Shown here: positions 60,901 through 64,000 of the stretch, in pieces
How positions within the stretch are numbered: position 1 is the stretch's first letter
Layout: every line of letters begins with the position of its first letter
Source of the DNA: Anaeramoeba flamelloides
Taxonomy: Eukaryota > Metamonada > Anaeramoebidae
NCBI GenBank assembly: GCA_027625915.1
Contig: JANTQA010000020.1
Location: 1,178,001-1,242,000 of the forward strand
Direction: 5' to 3'
DNA length: 64,000 nt
Notes under the pieces: model-generated
The model's input: only the letters and a program-made list of their open reading frames with translations
What the model was told of the DNA's origin: nothing
Databases searched by the model: none
Translations under genes and position numbers: made by a program

Positions 60901-62202
60901 TTCAATTAAATAAAAATCTTTCCAAATAATATTTTTCTTTTTCTTTACTATAAAATCATCATTATCATCATCATTATTACTATTATTGTCGCCACCGTCC
61001 TCATCTTGGGAATCAGTTATGAAAAGACTAATTTGATGTTCATTATTGTTATTATTAACCGTATTATTATCATTGTAGATATATTTATTAATTTCCCCAC
61101 TATAATTTAAAATAAATCTTAGTTGATTATTATTATTTTTCTTTTTCCTTCTATCCTTCTCCTTCTCTCTTGACCTATCCTTCTTTTTCTCTTTACTTTT
61201 GAATGGTATAAATTGATATTGATCTTCAATATTTTGAAAAGGGCTTACAACCTTTGATTGACTATTGGTTGTTGGAAGGAAAAAAATAAATTGAAATATT
61301 ATTTTGATTAAATTTACTAATTTCTTTTTAAATTTTCTATTTTTCCGAATATTATTAAGATATTTTTTTTTCAAAATTTTTGTTTCTATATTTTTTAATA
61401 GATTAATCAATAATGTTCTAATAATTTCTTGTTTAAAGGCATTATTAAATTTTCTGAAATTATAAATTAAGACCAAAGTTTCTTTGATTAAATTATTGGA
61501 ATGATTTGATTTAAGAAAATCATAAAAAAGTAATTTATCAAATAACGTTATAATTAACCTATTTATTCTATTTAAATCTTCTTTATTTGTTTCATCTTCA
61601 TCTGAATCAATATTTATTTTCTTTTCTTTTTCTTTTTCTTTTATCTTTTCCCTTTCATTTTTATTTCCATTTTCTTTTTCTTTTTCCTGTACGTTTTCGT
61701 TTTCGTTTTCTTTCATATTCTTCCTTTTCTTCTCCCCTTCACTCCCCATCTTCTTTTCCTCTTTTATATTAATTTCATTAACATTTTTTATGATTAATTC
61801 ATCATTCCCATCAGTATTCATTATATTTTTATCACCATTTCCCTTGTTCTCATTTTCAATCATATTCTTCAAATATCTCATTGATTTAGGTTTTACGATT
61901 TGTACACCTTCCATGTGGTTTCCACGATCAAAATCAACAAAAAAATCATTTTCATTTTCATTTTCTTTTTCTTTTTCTTTTTCTTTTTCTTTTTCTTTTT
62001 CTTTTTCTTTTTCTTTTTCCTTTTCATTTTCATTTTCATTTTCATTTTCATTTTCATTTTCAATTTCAATTTCAATTTCAATTTCAATTTCAAATTCCTT
62101 TTCATTTTCATTTTCCTTTTCCTTTTCCTTTTCCTTTTCATCAATCTTTTTCTTTTTCTCTTTTCTTTTATTCTTATTAATATTAAAATTTACATTATTC
62201 AT
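54932..62202 (-). CDS. neurobeachin-like BEACH-domain protein, PH-BEACH/BEACH/WD40 part, three exons
   Basis: Minus-strand exons 62202-59194, 59077-58897 and 56667-54932. Junction 1, 'aaacca|gtaatt ... tttag|gttggt', gives 'RDLSKPVGYLNPNKFEYY'; junction 2, 'ttag|gtaatt ... aatag|atggc', gives 'YKQDLDGKKKNKKHLF'. Phases fit. Order of domains: Lys/Glu/Asn low-complexity region; helical region; PH-BEACH ('CEMITPIGILDG', 'RRFRATQTALEFF'); BEACH ('ISNFDYLMKLNTLAGRTYND', 'PVFPWIL', 'PPFFYATHYST', 'DVRELIPEFYYL', 'LPPWAKTPEDFI', 'WIDLVFGYKQQG'); Asn/Asp-rich linker; WD40 repeats ('FSSGYWDNSIKLID', 'VSCLKFSNNLLITGSYDTTL'). 'YGQTPVQLFIKPHP' marks the neurobeachin branch. These giant scaffolds act in vesicle trafficking. 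The 5' part is in the adjoining segment at 62235-64000. Ends in TAA. Confidence 0.9.
56668..58896 (-). other. 2.2 kb intron of the BEACH gene
   Basis: Lies between donor 'ttag|gtaatt' and acceptor 'aatag|atggc' and splits the BEACH domain itself. Most of it is one copy of a 1.57 kb dispersed repeat. The other intron of this gene (59078-59193) is only 116 bp. Confidence 0.88.
56940..58510 (-). repeat. 1.57 kb dispersed repeat in the BEACH intron (uninterrupted copy)
   Basis: Inverted match to 45120-47345 over its whole length, without the 645 bp insertion. It contains its own 'aatttctgt' tandem run (57655-57700). No intact frame. Confidence 0.75.
61950..62140 (-). repeat. coding hexanucleotide repeat (Lys-Glu / Asn-Glu / Ile-Glu)
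   Basis: Successive hexamer runs in the BEACH exon: GAAAAG, GAAATT, GAAAAT, GAAAAA and GAAAAT again on the coding strand. They encode alternating acidic residue plus K, I or N for about 65 residues. The opposite strand gives a Ser-Phe run, which is a shadow. Confidence 0.85.
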
Positions 62203-62234
62203 ATTTTTATTATTTATTTTAATTTTTTTTTCTT

Positions 62235-64000
62235 TTATCTTTTTTTTTTTTTTTTGATTTTAATTTCTTGTAAACAATTTAAGAAAATATTTTGCCATTT
62301 ATAAATTTGTAAAATAATTTTTAGATTTGATTTATCATTATGAATTAATTCAACTAATTCATTTAAAAAAATTATTGAAAAATTTAATTTTGTTTTATTG
62401 ATATATTTAAAAATAGTTTTGAATAAAATTGTTCTTTCAATTCTTGTTTTATTTTGATTTAATATTAATTTTTTCAAATCATTTAAAAGTGAAACACAAG
62501 TAACATTTTTTGATAATTGGTTGCTAATAATAATACAATCTTGTTCGCAAAATATAGAGCGATATATTGGAGGTTTATTCTTGATTTCCATATGAATTAG
62601 CAAATCAATTTGAACTAAAATTTTTAAACAGGTTTTTCTAATTTGCAAATTATTGTTGCCTAATAATTGGTATATGGGATATAGATACCCCAATTTAATT
62701 AATGGTAATAGACTATATTGAGATTGGTATTTTAACAATTTAAAAACCAATTTTAATAAATCTAAATAATTTTCAGGATTAGAATCGGTAAAGCAGATAT
62801 TGAAAATATAATCATAGAATTTAATATAACTATCTTTATTATTTATTAAAATTGTTTCAAACAATCTTATCCAGATTTTTCTTAGCAAGAGAATTTGCTT
62901 TTTTTCTGGTCTTCTTTTAATAATTTTCTTTGAGTTAGTTATTGAATTGATTGTTATTTCATCTTTAATTAAATTAATCTTATTATCCTTTCCTTTCCAA
63001 TAATAAATTCTAAAAATGTCTATTAAATCTTGGAGATCACATAGGTTTTCCATATTTTGATAAAAATAACCAACACTATATATAATTATTTTTTGAATTT
63101 CAACATCACAATAAATCCAAAGATCAAAATTTAAAAAAAATATTTCCATGATTTTGTTACAAATTAATGTTTTACTTGTCTTTGAATATATATTTAATAA
63201 ATATTTTGGAAATTTCATTGAAATTAAGTTTGGTGGCAATTTTATTAAAATTGAATATATTATTTCAAACCCATTTATTTTGTACATTTCTTCTTCTAAA
63301 GTAGAATTTGATAAATAAAAATATTTAAACAATTTGAAAATATTATTTAATAATTTTTTCTCTTTTTTCGTTTCAATATTTTCATTTAAAATTTGATTCT
63401 TTACAATTTTATTAAGATTTTCTTTATGGACATTTTTATTTATATTTTGTTTTTTTGTATTTTTATTTGTATTTTCTTTATTTACATTTTTATTTTTATT
63501 TAGAGGCTTGAAAATTTTTTTATCATCTTTATCATTTATTGTTATCTTATTTAAATTTCTAATTTTTAAAATATTTTTCTTTTTTTTTTGCTTTTTATAT
63601 TTGATATTTCCATGGTAATTTTCTTGATTTCTATTTTCTTCATAATATTTTGGTAAATCAATTTGAACCATTAAAGTAAATAAAATTTTAATACCACCAA
63701 TGCATATTAAAGTATCTGTACAATTTTTTGACATGGTTTTTACAACATTCTCCAACTTTCCATTTATTGAATTTAATTTGTTTTCATTTTCAGAATAACA
63801 ATAATTATAATTACTCAAGTTTGGATTCAAATGGTAAATTAGATCTTTTATTAGAATATCATTAAATAAATAAGTTTTTAAATATTCTAAATGTTTCGAA
63901 ATTAATAAAATTATTATATCCTTTTCTAATAATTTACTATTTGTATTCATTTTTTTTTTTTTTTTCATTGGATTGTATGGAAGTAATAAATCATATTTAT
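62235..64000 (-). CDS. N-terminal (DUF4704-like) part of the neurobeachin-like protein, 5' partial
   Basis: The frame is open from the window edge (residues before the M at 63968 read 'YDLLLPYNP' and may be coding) down to a TAA at 62235. Segments such as 'CIGGIKILFTLMVQID', 'EEEMYKINGFEIIYSILIKLP', 'NFDLWIYCDVEIQKIIIYSV' and 'NLQIRKTCLKILVQIDLL' resemble the alpha-helical DUF4704/ARM-type region that precedes PH-BEACH in neurobeachin relatives, so it most likely belongs to the gene at 54932-62202. The two frames differ and are separated by 32 bp holding an A-run and several stops, with no obvious intron. Either a splice I cannot place, a homopolymer error, or two genes. Confidence 0.75.
   Translation of the reverse strand, partial: KYDLLLPYNPMKKKKKMNTNSKLLEKDIIILLISKHLEYLKTYLFNDILIKDLIYHLNPNLSNYNYCYSENENKLNSINGKLENVVKTMSKNCTDTLICIGGIKILFTLMVQIDLPKYYEENRNQENYHGNIKYKKQKKKKNILKIRNLNKITINDKDDKKIFKPLNKNKNVNKENTNKNTKKQNINKNVHKENLNKIVKNQILNENIETKKEKKLLNNIFKLFKYFYLSNSTLEEEMYKINGFEIIYSILIKLPPNLISMKFPKYLLNIYSKTSKTLICNKIMEIFFLNFDLWIYCDVEIQKIIIYSVGYFYQNMENLCDLQDLIDIFRIYYWKGKDNKINLIKDEITINSITNSKKIIKRRPEKKQILLLRKIWIRLFETILINNKDSYIKFYDYIFNICFTDSNPENYLDLLKLVFKLLKYQSQYSLLPLIKLGYLYPIYQLLGNNNLQIRKTCLKILVQIDLLIHMEIKNKPPIYRSIFCEQDCIIISNQLSKNVTCVSLLNDLKKLILNQNKTRIERTILFKTIFKYINKTKLNFSIIFLNELVELIHNDKSNLKIILQIYKWQNIFLNCLQEIKIKKKKKR

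Noticed and set aside
61790-62257. Long plus-strand frame encoding a Ser-Phe repeat
   Set aside because: It is the antisense reading of the Lys-Glu repeat in the BEACH exon; no conserved domain and no independent start context.

Overview
The window is a stretch of very AT-rich eukaryotic nuclear DNA. The evidence is intron-split genes for eukaryote-only proteins (exportin-7, retromer VPS26, ribosomal eS28, a neurobeachin-type BEACH protein), a Pol III tRNA gene, and long non-coding spacers. Real genes use the standard code and every recognisable intact gene end is TAA. Asn runs and Lys-Glu dipeptide runs inside conserved proteins, together with the extreme AT bias, suggest a free-living amoeboid protist. 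An Anaeramoeba-like organism is my best guess from style alone and is unproven.

Layout. 884-2098(-): secreted C45/Ntn amidohydrolase-like protein. 5336-6397(+): divergent actin-related protein with a KE-repeat insert. 9785-15356(-): tau-tubulin-kinase/CK1-like kinase locus, split by a ~3.6 kb gap and broken by two in-frame stops. 19405-19816(+): ribosomal protein eS28 whose ATG stands alone in exon 1. 23985-27548(+): exportin-7. 34314-35567(+): type II DnaJ-like co-chaperone. 39612-49057(+): VPS26 with an 8.4 kb second intron. 53191-53263(-): tRNA-Ile(AAT). 54932-64000(-): a neurobeachin-like BEACH gene in at least four segments, running off the right edge.

The genes are unrelated housekeeping functions (nuclear export, retromer sorting, translation, chaperone, vesicle scaffold). 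There is no operon or gene cluster. The remaining two thirds of the window is spacer and intron, and much of it is decayed, protein-less repeat DNA. Reading for inverted termini reveals several families: (1) TTAA-flanked elements with GGGAYTAG ends; (2) elements ending in TTTCAGTCAAAGGGGCCCA; (3) a TA-flanked MITE with CAGTCAGTTCC ends; (4) a fold-back with ~260 bp nearly identical arms just upstream of the tRNA gene; (5) an element with TCGCGA-rich arms; (6) a 1.57 kb repeat shared, in opposite orientation, by the VPS26 and BEACH introns, one copy carrying a ~645 bp insertion. These repeats account for much of the intron expansion. No transposase gene is visible, so all appear non-autonomous.
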